NCBI RefSeq assembly: GCF_026151205.1
Contig: NC_087077.1
Coordinates: forward strand, 18,762,975-18,826,974
Direction: 5' to 3'
DNA: 64,000 nt
Source of the DNA: Bolinopsis microptera
Lineage: Eukaryota; Ctenophora; Tentaculata; Lobata; Bolinopsidae
Part shown: piece by piece, positions 1 through 9,400 of the stretch
Position numbering within the stretch: the stretch's first letter is position 1
Layout of the letters: every line of letters begins with the position of its first letter
Translations under genes and position numbers: made by a program
The notes under the pieces: generated by a model
Seen by the model: the letters and a program-made list of their open reading frames with translations, nothing else
The model's database searches: none
What the model was told of the DNA's origin: nothing

Positions 1-697
1 ATCTAATCTAATCTAATCATCGAAGTGGAACATTGAATATCCACTTCTATGTCCAATACTCCTTTTAACTACAGGTGGACTGGGAAGAGAATCAAATATC
101 CTTTTCAAGAAGCTAGCTGATAAACTTTATAGGCAGTAACTTTTTTATAGAGCGAAATTCGACCTCATGAGATCACAGCCATTGCTCTTAGCGGAGAAAA
201 AGGGTTTTTTAAAAATAGTTATGTGGCCAAGATAGCATATATTTCGATAATAACCATTGCTGAAATTATTTATGTATATCGTTCTTACAATTCACTCAAC
301 TAACGACTCTTACTAACCTCCTTAAACACTAAACCCGATTCTCGCTATAAACTAACTACTCACTAAAACTACTACACTAAAATATCACTAAATAATCCCA
401 AACTGAATGTCTTTACTTCCTAAAATATAATACTAAATAAAACTATGTTTAAACACTTCCTTCTTCTTCTAGGTTACTCTCTTCTATTGTTGTGATGCTT
501 ACACTCCTTATAGCCGTCTCCTATTTCTTCTCTTCAATACATTTCCACTACAATAATAAAAATACCTAATCAAATCAAAATCAAATCAAAATATATTGAC
601 ACAAATAAAACATCATCACACATTATCAAAAATATATCTACTAAAGTTTTAAAATTATCTAAAATCTATTGGCCTAAACAACCAAGTTAAAATGAAT
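1..697 (-). repeat. AT-rich segment, probable 3' tail of a LINE remnant
   Basis: No gene is visible. The window opens with three to four copies of the pentamer ATCTA/TAATC, which reads GATTA-like on the minus strand. The segment lies directly 3' (minus strand) of a non-LTR reverse transcriptase C-terminal remnant, so it could be that element's 3' UTR ending in a short microsatellite tail, as in CR1/L2-like LINEs. This link is inference. Confidence 0.35.
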
Positions 698-1081
698 CTA
701 ATTTACATACTTTCCACTACTATATAAGTTGATAAAGCGTTTTTTAGGAACATGAGGATTACACATAAGATATTCGTTGTGCTTCTCTTTATTAGTAGCA
801 TAATTTAATCCCTCAATCTTTCCTAATACTTCGTCCGAAACATACCAAAAATGACTATCATTTACAGATCCGTTTAACATAGTCTCTTAATTGAAAGCCT
901 CTAATCTTATTTTAAAACTTAACACTGTCCCATAATTCTTGACATCCGAGGGGAGTTTGTTCCAATATGGTCTCACCCTCTCCGGAAGAAAAGAACTATG
1001 GACTTTCTTCATTTTACTGCTACTTTCACTGCATCTACTGTTTGATTCCACATTAAGACCAGATCTGCTCATACTGAACAA
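698..1081 (-). pseudogene. non-LTR retrotransposon ORF2 C-terminal remnant
   Basis: Minus-strand reading from 1081 to about 890 contains FLPERVRPYWNKLP followed by SDVKNYGTVLSFKIRLEAF. This is the R-x-x-x-x-WN-x-LP ... F+-x-x-L signature at the extreme C terminus of many LINE reverse transcriptases (jockey/CR1/L2-like). A stop follows at about 887, and a second short frame (880-698) continues without homology that I recognise. The catalytic RT core and endonuclease are absent, so this is a 5'-truncated dead copy. The clade cannot be fixed from so little. Confidence 0.6.
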
Positions 1082-1089
1082 ACCAGCAC

Positions 1090-1640
1090 CTATGATTCAT
1101 AAGAAATACAATTAATATGAATCATCTGTAACATAAAAAATAAATAAACCTACAACCATCATGAAACTATAAGTAAAATACAATTTTTACACTTCACAGG
1201 CTAGCACACCTTCTACTAGCCACTACAGTTAGTACACCTTCCTACTAGACTCCGAGACACCTACTCCCGGGAAGTTCCTCTCCCGCTGGATCTCAGTCCT
1301 AGTCTCTCTTCATCACTTCTTCTCTCTTTACATATTAAGAAACTGTTTACACCATTAAAATATTCAAAACCCCTGGAACTCTTTACATATGCTATAATAT
1401 ATATTATATGACAATCCTTCAACAACATGACAATCATATAATCTCATAACACACATATTATAGTTGATGAGCAGTTGATGAGTACAAGGTCATGTGATTA
1501 TGACATCACCTGAGCTGCAGATTGTTTTTATAATTTATAATTTAATTTTGCTTGAATTTTAGGCAAAATTTTCAGTGGTATACTCATTTGATGTCCATGT
1601 GTAAGCTTTAAAGTGTAAATGGGAAGATGGGGATAAATGG
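1090..1640. other. intergenic, upstream of zinc-finger array
   Basis: No coding signal. The segment is AT-rich, with a CT-rich patch at 1200-1330 holding near-repeats of ACACCTTCTACTAG. It may contain the promoter and 5' UTR exon of the first zinc-finger gene, but I see no clear TATA box. Confidence 0.3.
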
Positions 1641-1717
1641 GAAATGGGATCTCTGTATTTTTGTCTCTCGGGCAGTTGTTGAGTGCACTGGGTAACAAAC
1701 AACTATTTAGGTGCAAA

Positions 1718-2287
1718 ATGAGTCGGTATGAAGAGCGTGGTGATTATGGTGGCGGCAGATATGAGCGTCGGGATGATAGGTCATCTAGGGGTGCACCTCA
1801 GCGAAGAGCTGGAGATTGGGACTGTGATGACTGTGGATTCCATAATTATTCCAGTAGGAGTGAGTGTTTCAAGTGCAGAGTACCCAAGAGCGGCGGAGGT
1901 GGTGGAGGTGGAGGAGGTGGTAGAAGATCCCACTCTAGATCTCCTCCTCGCAGAGATAGAAGTGATAGATCCCCTCCTCGTAGTTATGGTGGCGGTGGTG
2001 GCGGCGGTTATGGTGGCGGCTATGGTGGACGTGGTGGTGGAGGCAACAACGATTACGGTGACAACTGGGATTGTCCCTCATGTAACTTCAGCAACTTTGC
2101 TAAAAGGTATGAGTGTATGAAGTGCAGAACCCCTAAAAGTGGAGGATCAGGAGGGAGATCAGGAGGTGATGACCGTCGTGGGGGTGGACCTCAACGAAGA
2201 GAAGGAGATTGGGATTGTGAGAAGTGTAGTTTTACTGGTAACTTTGCCAGCCGAGATTCCTGTTACAAGTGTGATGCTCCTAAATAG
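1718..2287 (+). CDS. Gly/Arg-rich protein with three RanBP2-type zinc fingers (copy 1)
   Basis: A 189-aa protein. The start at 1718 is chosen because the next copies begin with the same MSRYEERGDYGGGRYERRDD; the in-frame ATG at 1637 lies in sequence not shared by the copies. Finger 1 (about residues 33-57) reads DWDCDDC...HNYSSRSECFKC, finger 2 (about 115-140) NWDCPSCNFSNFAKRYECMKC, finger 3 (about 164-189) DWDCEKCSFTGNFASRDSCYKC. All keep W-x-C-x2-C-x(10-11)-C-x2-C. Finger 3 has one extra residue between the inner cysteines. The linker holds a poly-Gly run, SHSRSPPRRDRS and RSPPRSYGG (SR-like), then GYGG repeats. Fingers of this type with Asn and Lys/Arg before the third Cys (ZRANB2, FUS/EWS/TAF15) bind single-stranded RNA, so a nuclear RNA-binding role is inferred. 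The CDS ends with APK-stop. AATAAA at about 2488 is a possible polyadenylation signal. Confidence 0.85.
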   Translation: MSRYEERGDYGGGRYERRDDRSSRGAPQRRAGDWDCDDCGFHNYSSRSECFKCRVPKSGGGGGGGGGGRRSHSRSPPRRDRSDRSPPRSYGGGGGGGYGGGYGGRGGGGNNDYGDNWDCPSCNFSNFAKRYECMKCRTPKSGGSGGRSGGDDRRGGGPQRREGDWDCEKCSFTGNFASRDSCYKCDAPK

Positions 2288-2989
2288 ATCTGTCCCTCAG
2301 CCTAAATGTTAATGTCAGACCATTCATTTATGTGCATATCTTGATTTGAATTAAGTTATTCTGATTTAATTCACCTACAATTAAATCTAGTATCTGAGAG
2401 TAAATATGCACTTATAATATCAAAGCTCCCCATTTGCCTTATTTTGAATCACGGAAGAGTCCTCTTCAGCTTCAGTAACCATTTTGAAATAAAAGGAATA
2501 TTCTTCCAAAATTTTTTATTGATAGTCACATTAGACTACACACACTTTACTTTAAAATGGATTTTTTAATGAATTACAATATTTTATTACTGTTATTATC
2601 TATCTAATTAGTAATCTTGCCTGGATTGCAAGCATTCTCCTATTTTCTTGCATTTGACATGCACAAGATTGCTATTGGTCGTTTTATTTATGAAAATCAT
2701 ATTGACTTGAATTCTACATCTTATCGTATAATTGGGTTTTCTTGGACTAACGGATGCTTGAGTTGTTGAATGATGGAAATATGAGCCTAACAGCAAGTAA
2801 ATGTTTGTTTCTGTTGGTTCAAAATGAAAAATATGTACAGTTATTTACATCTACAGAAAATGGTGTGTATGGGAATGAACTGGAAGTGAAAGTTGGAATT
2901 GTGTTGGTTTCAACGTGAACAGGTGTTGTGTTAATATGTTTGTTACTTAGCCGATTGTACAGGATAACAAACAACTATTTAGGTGCAAA
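2288..2989 (+). other. intergenic spacer between zinc-finger copies 1 and 2
   Basis: Contains the 3' UTR of copy 1 (TTGAATTAAGTTATT-like block, ATCACGGAAGAGTCCT block, AATAAA near 2488), then AT-rich DNA. The UTR blocks recur after copy 2 (about 3595 and 3660), showing the duplicated unit includes the 3' UTR. The last 35 bases before the next ATG carry the conserved AACAAACAACTATTTAG/GTGCAAA motif. Confidence 0.6.
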
Positions 2990-3544
2990 ATGAGTCGGTA
3001 TGAAGAGCGTGGTGATTATGGTGGCGGCAGATATGAGCGTCGGGATGATAGGTCATCTAGGGGTGCACCTCAGCGAAGAGCTGGAGATTGGGACTGTGAT
3101 GACTGTGGATTCCATAATTATTCCAGTAGGAGTGAGTGTTTCAAATGCAGAGTCCCCAAGAGCAGTGGAGGAAGTGGAGGTGGTGGAGGTGGCAGAAGGT
3201 CCCACTCCAGATCCCCACCTCGCAGAGACAGACGTGACAGATCCCCTCCTCGGAGTTATGGTGGACGCAGTGGTGGTGGTGGTGGTGGTGGTGGTTACAA
3301 CAATAATGATTACGGTGACAACTGGGACTGTCCCAAATGTTATTTCAGCAACTTTGCTAAACGGCATGAGTGTATGAAGTGCAGGACTTCTAAAAGTGGA
3401 GGATCTGGAGGAGGAAGATCAGGAGGTGACGACCGCCGTGGGGGTGGACCTGAACGAAGAGAAGGAGATTGGAATTGCAAGGAATGTGATTTTAGTAACT
3501 TTGCCAGCCGAGATGCTTGTTACAAGTGTAGTGCTCCTAAATAG
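2990..3544 (+). CDS. Gly/Arg-rich protein with three RanBP2-type zinc fingers (copy 2)
   Basis: A 184-aa paralogue of copy 1. The first 57 residues are identical to copy 1, including finger 1. The linker differs (SSGGSGGGGGG and YNNNDYGDNWD). Finger 2 is CPKCYFSNFAKRHECMKC and finger 3 is NWNCKECDFSNFASRDACYKC, with the standard 10-residue inner spacing. The finger-2 and finger-3 sequences match copy 4, not copy 1. Predicted role as for copy 1, RNA binding through the fingers, with the RS/RGG-like linker as possible second RNA or protein contact. The ORFs in other frames (3000-3377 plus, 3053-3367 minus) are shadows of the biased codons. Confidence 0.85.
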   Translation: MSRYEERGDYGGGRYERRDDRSSRGAPQRRAGDWDCDDCGFHNYSSRSECFKCRVPKSSGGSGGGGGGRRSHSRSPPRRDRRDRSPPRSYGGRSGGGGGGGGYNNNDYGDNWDCPKCYFSNFAKRHECMKCRTSKSGGSGGGRSGGDDRRGGGPERREGDWNCKECDFSNFASRDACYKCSAPK

Positions 3545-4319
3545 AGCTCTCCTTTGTTAACTTTAGACCAAGAATTGATTTGCACACCCTGACTTGAATT
3601 AAGTTATTATGATTTGATTCACCCCTAATATGCTTATCAAATATTTGGCCTTATTTTGGATCACGGAGGAGTCCTGTTAGCCTCAGTAGTTGTTTGAATG
3701 AAACATTCATCCAGTGTTTTTATTGTTAGTTTTGTTGGAGTATACACTATACTGTAAAAAAATTAATTTTTTACAATTTACGATATTTCATTACAATTAT
3801 TATCCACATTATTGGTGAATTCTCCTCTGGATTGCTAAATAAATTAAGATTTCGAATCTAGGCTTATTGGGGTGAATGTTTGTGCTGCATACTGACGAGT
3901 AGGTTCAATCAATCAAATTCAATTTGGGTTCCATTTCAAAGTTTATGGTTCCATGGTTAGAAATACAGCTGAATTGAATTCTACATTTTATCATTAATTG
4001 GGTTGTAATGACAACATATGGTATGGATGTATCTTTTTCTAAAGAAGTGAGAGCGTAAAAGCAGGCAATTGTCCAATTTTGTAGGTTTAAAGAGAAATCT
4101 AGTGTAGGTGTGATTATAAAATGGGTGTTGTCTGCAAATGATCCTATTAAAATGTGAGTGGGTAATCTTGGGTAATCTTGAGTTATTTTGGTATCTGTGT
4201 TTAGTTACCACTGTGTCTAGTTATTTCAACCTAGGCAGGTAAAAATGGTGGTGATATGTTTGAAGTTATTGTGTAGTGTCTGAGTGCACTGTTTAACGAA
4301 CAATTATTTAGGTACCAAA
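3545..4319 (+). other. intergenic spacer between zinc-finger copies 2 and 3
   Basis: 3' UTR of copy 2 with blocks shared with copy 1, and AATAAA at about 3838. The rest is AT-rich without coding signal. A conserved start block (TTTAACGAACAATTATTTAG/GTACCAAAATG) ends it. Confidence 0.55.
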
Positions 4320-4922
4320 ATGAGTGGTCGGTATGAAGAGCGTGGTGATTACGGTGGCGGCAGATACGAACGTCGCGATGACAGGGGTTCGTCCAGGGGT
4401 GGATCACAGAGTGAGCACAGAGCCGGAGATTGGGACTGCGATGACTGCGGATTCCACAACTATTCCAGCAGAAGTGAGTGTTTCAAGTGCAGAGTACCCA
4501 AGAGCGGTGGAGGTGGAGGTGGAGGAGGTGGTAGAAGATCCCACTCTAGATCTCCTCCTCGCAGACATGCTGGGGGCAGATCCCCTCCTCGTAGTTATGG
4601 TGGCGGTGGTGGCGGTGGTGGCGGCTATGGTGGCGGCGGATATGGTGGCGGATATGGTGGACGTGGTGGTGGAGGCAACAACGATTACGGTGACAACTGG
4701 GATTGTCCCTCATGTAACTTCAGCAACTTTGCTAAAAGGTACGAGTGTATGAAGTGCAGAACCCCTAAAAGTGGAGGATCAGGAGGGAGATCAGGAGGTG
4801 GCTATGACCGTCGTGGGGGTGGACCTCAACGAAGAGAAGGAGATTGGGATTGTGAGAAGTGTAGTTTTACTGGTAACTTTGCCAGCCGAGATTCCTGTTA
4901 CAAGTGTGATGCTCCTAAATAG
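4320..4922 (+). CDS. Gly/Arg-rich protein with three RanBP2-type zinc fingers (copy 3)
   Basis: A 200-aa member starting MSGRYEERGDYGGGRYERRDD; the further-upstream in-frame ATG at 4284 is not shared by paralogues. Finger 1 is DWDCDDCGFHNYSSRSECFKC. A long linker of poly-Gly, RSHSRSPPRRHAGGRSPPRSYGG and GYGGGGYGGGYGG follows. Fingers 2 and 3 are essentially identical to copy 1 (NWDCPSCNFSNFAKRYECMKC; DWDCEKCSFTGNFASRDSCYKC with the extra residue). Near-identity with copy 1 from the linker to the stop points to recent duplication or gene conversion. Confidence 0.85.
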   Translation: MSGRYEERGDYGGGRYERRDDRGSSRGGSQSEHRAGDWDCDDCGFHNYSSRSECFKCRVPKSGGGGGGGGGRRSHSRSPPRRHAGGRSPPRSYGGGGGGGGGYGGGGYGGGYGGRGGGGNNDYGDNWDCPSCNFSNFAKRYECMKCRTPKSGGSGGRSGGGYDRRGGGPQRREGDWDCEKCSFTGNFASRDSCYKCDAPK

Positions 4923-5270
4923 AGTCCCTCTCCAGTTCAAGTGTTAATGTCAGACCATGCATTTTATGCCTTCTATTTATTATGTTTGAAAGATTGTTTT
5001 TAATACAATAATTTTTACAATTTTACCCAATCGAATTTTCTTTGTGTCTCTTTCTTCGTGCCAAGCGGGATGCCTGTAACTAGTATACAACACACAAAAT
5101 ACATCCTCTTTAATAGAACTATATTCGCTCTAAATGTTGTGCCCTTGATGAGAACAAGTGGATTAGTGGACACTTTGTTGGTTTATCTTGGTATTTATGA
5201 GTTCGTTTCAACAGAATATGACTGGTACTGTGTTGGTAATATGTGTAACAAACAATTATTAAGGTTCAAA

Positions 5271-5813
5271 ATGAGTGGTCGATATGAAGAACGTGATTAT
5301 GGAGACAGCAACAGGTATGATCGGAGAACAGACAGGTCAATGAGGGGTGGACCTCAGCGAAGAGCTGGAGATTGGGACTGTGATGACTGTGGGTTCCACA
5401 ACTATTCCAGCAGAAGTGAGTGTTTCAAATGCAAAGTCCCCAAGGGTGATAAAGGAGGTGTAGATAGATCAAGAAGGTTCCACTCCAGATCCCCACCTCG
5501 CAGAGACAGACGTGACAGATCCCCTCCTCGGAGTTATGGTGGACGCAGTGGTGGTGGTGGTGGTGGTTACAACAATAATGATTACGGTGACAACTGGGAC
5601 TGTCCCAAATGTAATTTCAGCAACTTCGCCAAACGGCATGAGTGTATGAAGTGCAGGACCTCTAAAAGTGGGGAATCAGGAGGGAGATCAGGAGGTGATG
5701 ACCGTCGTGGGGGTGGACCTGAACGAAGAGAAGGAGATTGGAATTGCAAGGAATGTGATTTTAGTAACTTTGCCAGCCGAGATGCTTGTTACAAGTGTAG
5801 TGCTCCTAAATAG
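5271..5813 (+). CDS. Gly/Arg-rich protein with three RanBP2-type zinc fingers (copy 4)
   Basis: A 180-aa member starting MSGRYEERDYGDSNRYDRRTD. Upstream in-frame ATGs back to 5058 are not supported by the paralogues. Finger 1 keeps CDDCGFHNYSSRSECFKCKVPK. The linker is shorter and charged (GDKGGVDRSRRFHSRSPPRRDRRDRSPPRSYGG). Finger 2 (CPKCNFSNFAKRHECMKC) and finger 3 (CKECDFSNFASRDACYKC) match copy 2. The N-terminus and first linker are the most diverged of the four, so this may be the oldest copy or the one least affected by conversion. Confidence 0.85.
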   Translation: MSGRYEERDYGDSNRYDRRTDRSMRGGPQRRAGDWDCDDCGFHNYSSRSECFKCKVPKGDKGGVDRSRRFHSRSPPRRDRRDRSPPRSYGGRSGGGGGGYNNNDYGDNWDCPKCNFSNFAKRHECMKCRTSKSGESGGRSGGDDRRGGGPERREGDWNCKECDFSNFASRDACYKCSAPK

Positions 5814-6438
5814 AGCAGTTCTTCAATGTTAAAATCAGCAGTTCTCCAATGTTAAAATCAGACCATGAATTTTATTTCCTCTATTTATTGTTGTTTGATA
5901 GATATTTTTTATAATTTAATTTTCCCCCATTTTAATCAATCGATTTTTATTGGTGCCACTTTAGGGCAGGTTATAATTTATCGCCAACTCTTTAGTGAAA
6001 ATAACAGTGTTTGAATTTAGACTATTCATTATGGGCGGAAAATTGTGTTTCATGCTCTAGCACATTGCACATAATTTTGGCCAATAACTATTGATATGAG
6101 CCAATTCAATAAGTAACATTTCTATTATCGTGATTCGATAGTTGAAACTCGGTGACTGGGGTCTAGAAGTTGTGTAGTGGGCTTCAATAGATCAGTGTGA
6201 CAAATGCAAAGAGCTAGTATGAAAAATGATTTTCGGATCGGATCATTCTCCAAACTTAATCTATGTTAAAATGGGAAATATTGTAACTTGATAAAGTAGG
6301 TAGTAAGTAATAGTGATATTCTTACCCTTGGTAATTTCCTACTTTATCGAACAATTCAAGAAGTGTTTACTGTACTCCCTTTATTTTAGAGAAATGTATA
6401 TATGATTGACTATTGGTAACACACTGAGGACTTGAGGA
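5814..6438. other. intergenic between zinc-finger array and SUN gene
   Basis: Starts with a 24-bp tandem duplication in the 3' UTR of copy 4 (CAGTTCTTCAATGTTAAAAT, 5817-5860). The rest is AT-rich and must contain the SUN promoter. A near-inverted pair around 6285 and 6345 (ACTTGATAAAGTAGG and CCTACTTTATCGA) could form a hairpin. No clear core promoter motif seen. Confidence 0.4.
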
Positions 6439-9400
6439 ATGAGAACATCTTACATTGCATCATCCACACCTCGAGCATCGTAAGTATTCACTGCATGATA
6501 TTTTATAATGTATTTAGTTTTGTTGAAGGATTTTTACATGTTTGTAACCTAATGCTGGTAAATTAATGGATGAAATATATTGTGGTTGTTGCATGAGTCG
6601 TATAAAAATGTCCTATTTTATTAATCTCTGGCTTTATAAGAGTTGGCTGTTATAACAAAATCTATGCAGCATGCACTTTTATTAACTGCGCATATTAATT
6701 AGTTTCATTAATGCAATTTATAAAATGTAATTAATGAAATACAAATAATAAATGAACTCAATTTTCAGACCACACAGATACTACACTCGTAACAACCAGA
6801 ACCCTATCTCACCCACTGCCTCTGACAACCAGCAACCACTCAGAGAAGGCACACCACCCACCTTCCTCGACCAGAAACGAAACATTTTCAATTACAGATC
6901 AGGTGAACTTTTCAGTAAATTATCCTTGATTAGTATTTTAATTACCTCTCCTAGTTTTGAAATTATAGTTAGTTTTAACCAGACAACTTTCAACTGGACT
7001 GACTTTACTACTTGTGATGTGACTTTTGACTACTTTGACCTTAGATACAATACATTGGACAGAGCTCAGAGCAAGATTTTATTATTGTAGATTAAGGCTT
7101 ATGAGAGACAGACTAACGAACAATTACAGGATTCAGCGATTATCAAAAGAGATGTCACACTACACAACAGTAAGACAAAAAGTTGGTTCCAGAGCAGGAT
7201 TGTCCGTAGCAAGAAGAAGTTCAGCTGTTACTGAATCCGTGTCAAAGACTACAATAATCAACTCAGCATACAAACAAAGTGTAGAATCAAGTCATAGCAC
7301 AACCCGTAACGTTAAGATTGTTGGGTCAACCCAGGTAGAGGCAACATCAACAGAGGATTTCAAAAATATTGAAACAAATACCACATCCACTAGTGAAAAA
7401 TCAACTGCAAATCTTGAGGATAAAGAATCAATAGTTATTGGAGCTAACAACTTGAATAAAGAGGGTGCTTATAGTGTCAGTTCCACGGAATCAGGTCTGG
7501 ATAATGAGGCTGTTAAATCTCCTCCTGTCTCTAGTTCAGCTGAAAACACTCTGGAGATAAACAAAGCAGTTATAACATCTGGTGAACATCATACGGCAGA
7601 AGCTGGAATTTCTAACGTCAAAGTCACCAGTGAGGTCAAGAAATACAGCTCCAAGAAAAACACAAACGGAAACAAAGCTCCGAAAATACGTAGAGGTAAA
7701 AAGAGGATTCCAGTCATTATGGAGGACGGGACTGCTACAAAGATTTTGAAAGATATACCTGTAAGAAGTGAACAACAAGCAGTAAAGTGTACTTCATCAC
7801 TTGTAGAAACTGAGGAAGAAGCAGGTAGCAGTAGACAAGGCAGTTATGTTGAAGATTCAGAAACTGCTACATTGGAAAAGACAAATGAATCCACAAGTTT
7901 CAGTCTAGTGAATTCAGTGTTGTCTTACTTCACCAAAAGTAAAACACCAGAGTTGTCAGAAAGTTTTCGGTATAATTTGCGTAGTCGTAATGTCAGCGAT
8001 AATGCAAGTAATAGCCAAGAAAACATTGTTAGTGGTACAACAAATGTTGAAGATATTCAGATGAACTTATCAACCTCAACTTCAAAGGTTGGTAAAATAA
8101 ATGAATCGTCTGATAGGGTTATTGAGGTTTCAACAAATTGCAACAATCCTACAATCGAAATAATAAAAAGTAAACTTCCCGTCGATAGAATCATTCACAA
8201 TAACGAGGAGAAAGACACAAAAACATCGAAAGGAAGAATCAAAAGAAAAAATGCTGCTGTCAAGACAGAACTTCCACGAAGAGCTGTGCGTCAGAGAAGA
8301 CAGAAATCTATAGCAGAACAAGATGTCAACAGAGTGGGTAAAGCAATTAAAGAACTCGAAACAAGAAGTAAACTTGTACCAGCTCTGGTTGAAAGTTCCA
8401 TTTCAAACAGTGACCTGAGGAGTGATGGGAAGCAGAGCGAAACAATAAAACGGAGAATTGAAAATACAAAAGTTGAAAATATGGAGATCGAACGTAAAGA
8501 TGAAGACATTACAACGGTCACTACGAAGAAGATGGCTCCAAAAAGGAAAAATGCTATTCGACCAGAAGATTTGAAACCAGCAAAGAGAGCCGCTACTCAA
8601 TCCACAGATAATGGAAAAGATGGAAAAGAAACATCATCCTACTTTGGTAGTTGGAGTATCATTTCTCGTTTTACGGACAAAGGAGGATCGGAACCTTCAG
8701 AAAATAACGCATCCCAGAGTTTTAGTTTTGTAGATTCAGTGATGTCTTATTTTACAAAAAGCAAGACAGAAGAATTACTCGACTCCGACAACATCAGATA
8801 TAATCTACGTAATAGGCGTATCAGTGGGTCTCCTATCCCAGCAAGTGTCCATTATTCATATAACTCCGAGGCAAAACACTGGTCTCCTAGAAGAAAAAGA
8901 AAATCGAGATCAGGAAGTGGGAGATCGTCACCAATTGTCAAGAGAAGGAAAACGAAGAAGAGATCTTCCGAAACACTGAGCGCTGGCAGCAAAATATGGG
9001 CACGATATGATCTGCAAGACTTAACTGAGGATGAGTTGGTAGCTCTAGCTCAAAGTTCTGACGGAGAAAAGCCTGGCCCATCAGGACTTGTTCTACCAAC
9101 AACACCTAAACGTGTACCGCCTCCCATACCTAGAGACATTCTCACCACACCAACTCGAAAACCAAGAAAGAAACGGGTAAGCTTTTCAGGAACAGTGGAA
9201 ACTTGTGATGGGCCACCGCACAAACAGTTTCATTATAATAAGCAGCCTCCTGTTGTTGATGCGACCCGTGCTATACATAGTCAAGATTCTACGACACTAA
9301 GATCAAGACGGCCCAAACAAACAGGACAAACAACTGACAGACAAATATTGCTGACTAATACATTACAGACCGGCTATGATGGTAATCAATTTATTAAATG

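Noticed and set aside
3053-3367. 104-aa Thr-rich minus-strand ORF and +2-frame ORFs over the zinc-finger genes
   Set aside because: Shadows of Gly-codon-rich sequence; the paralogous genes conserve the zinc-finger frame, not these.
7026-7044. ORF start at 7026 as the SUN start codon
   Set aside because: Splicing of exons at 6439-6479 and 6769-6902 to an acceptor at 7044 gives a longer frame with matching phase, and the 7026 ATG falls in the intron.
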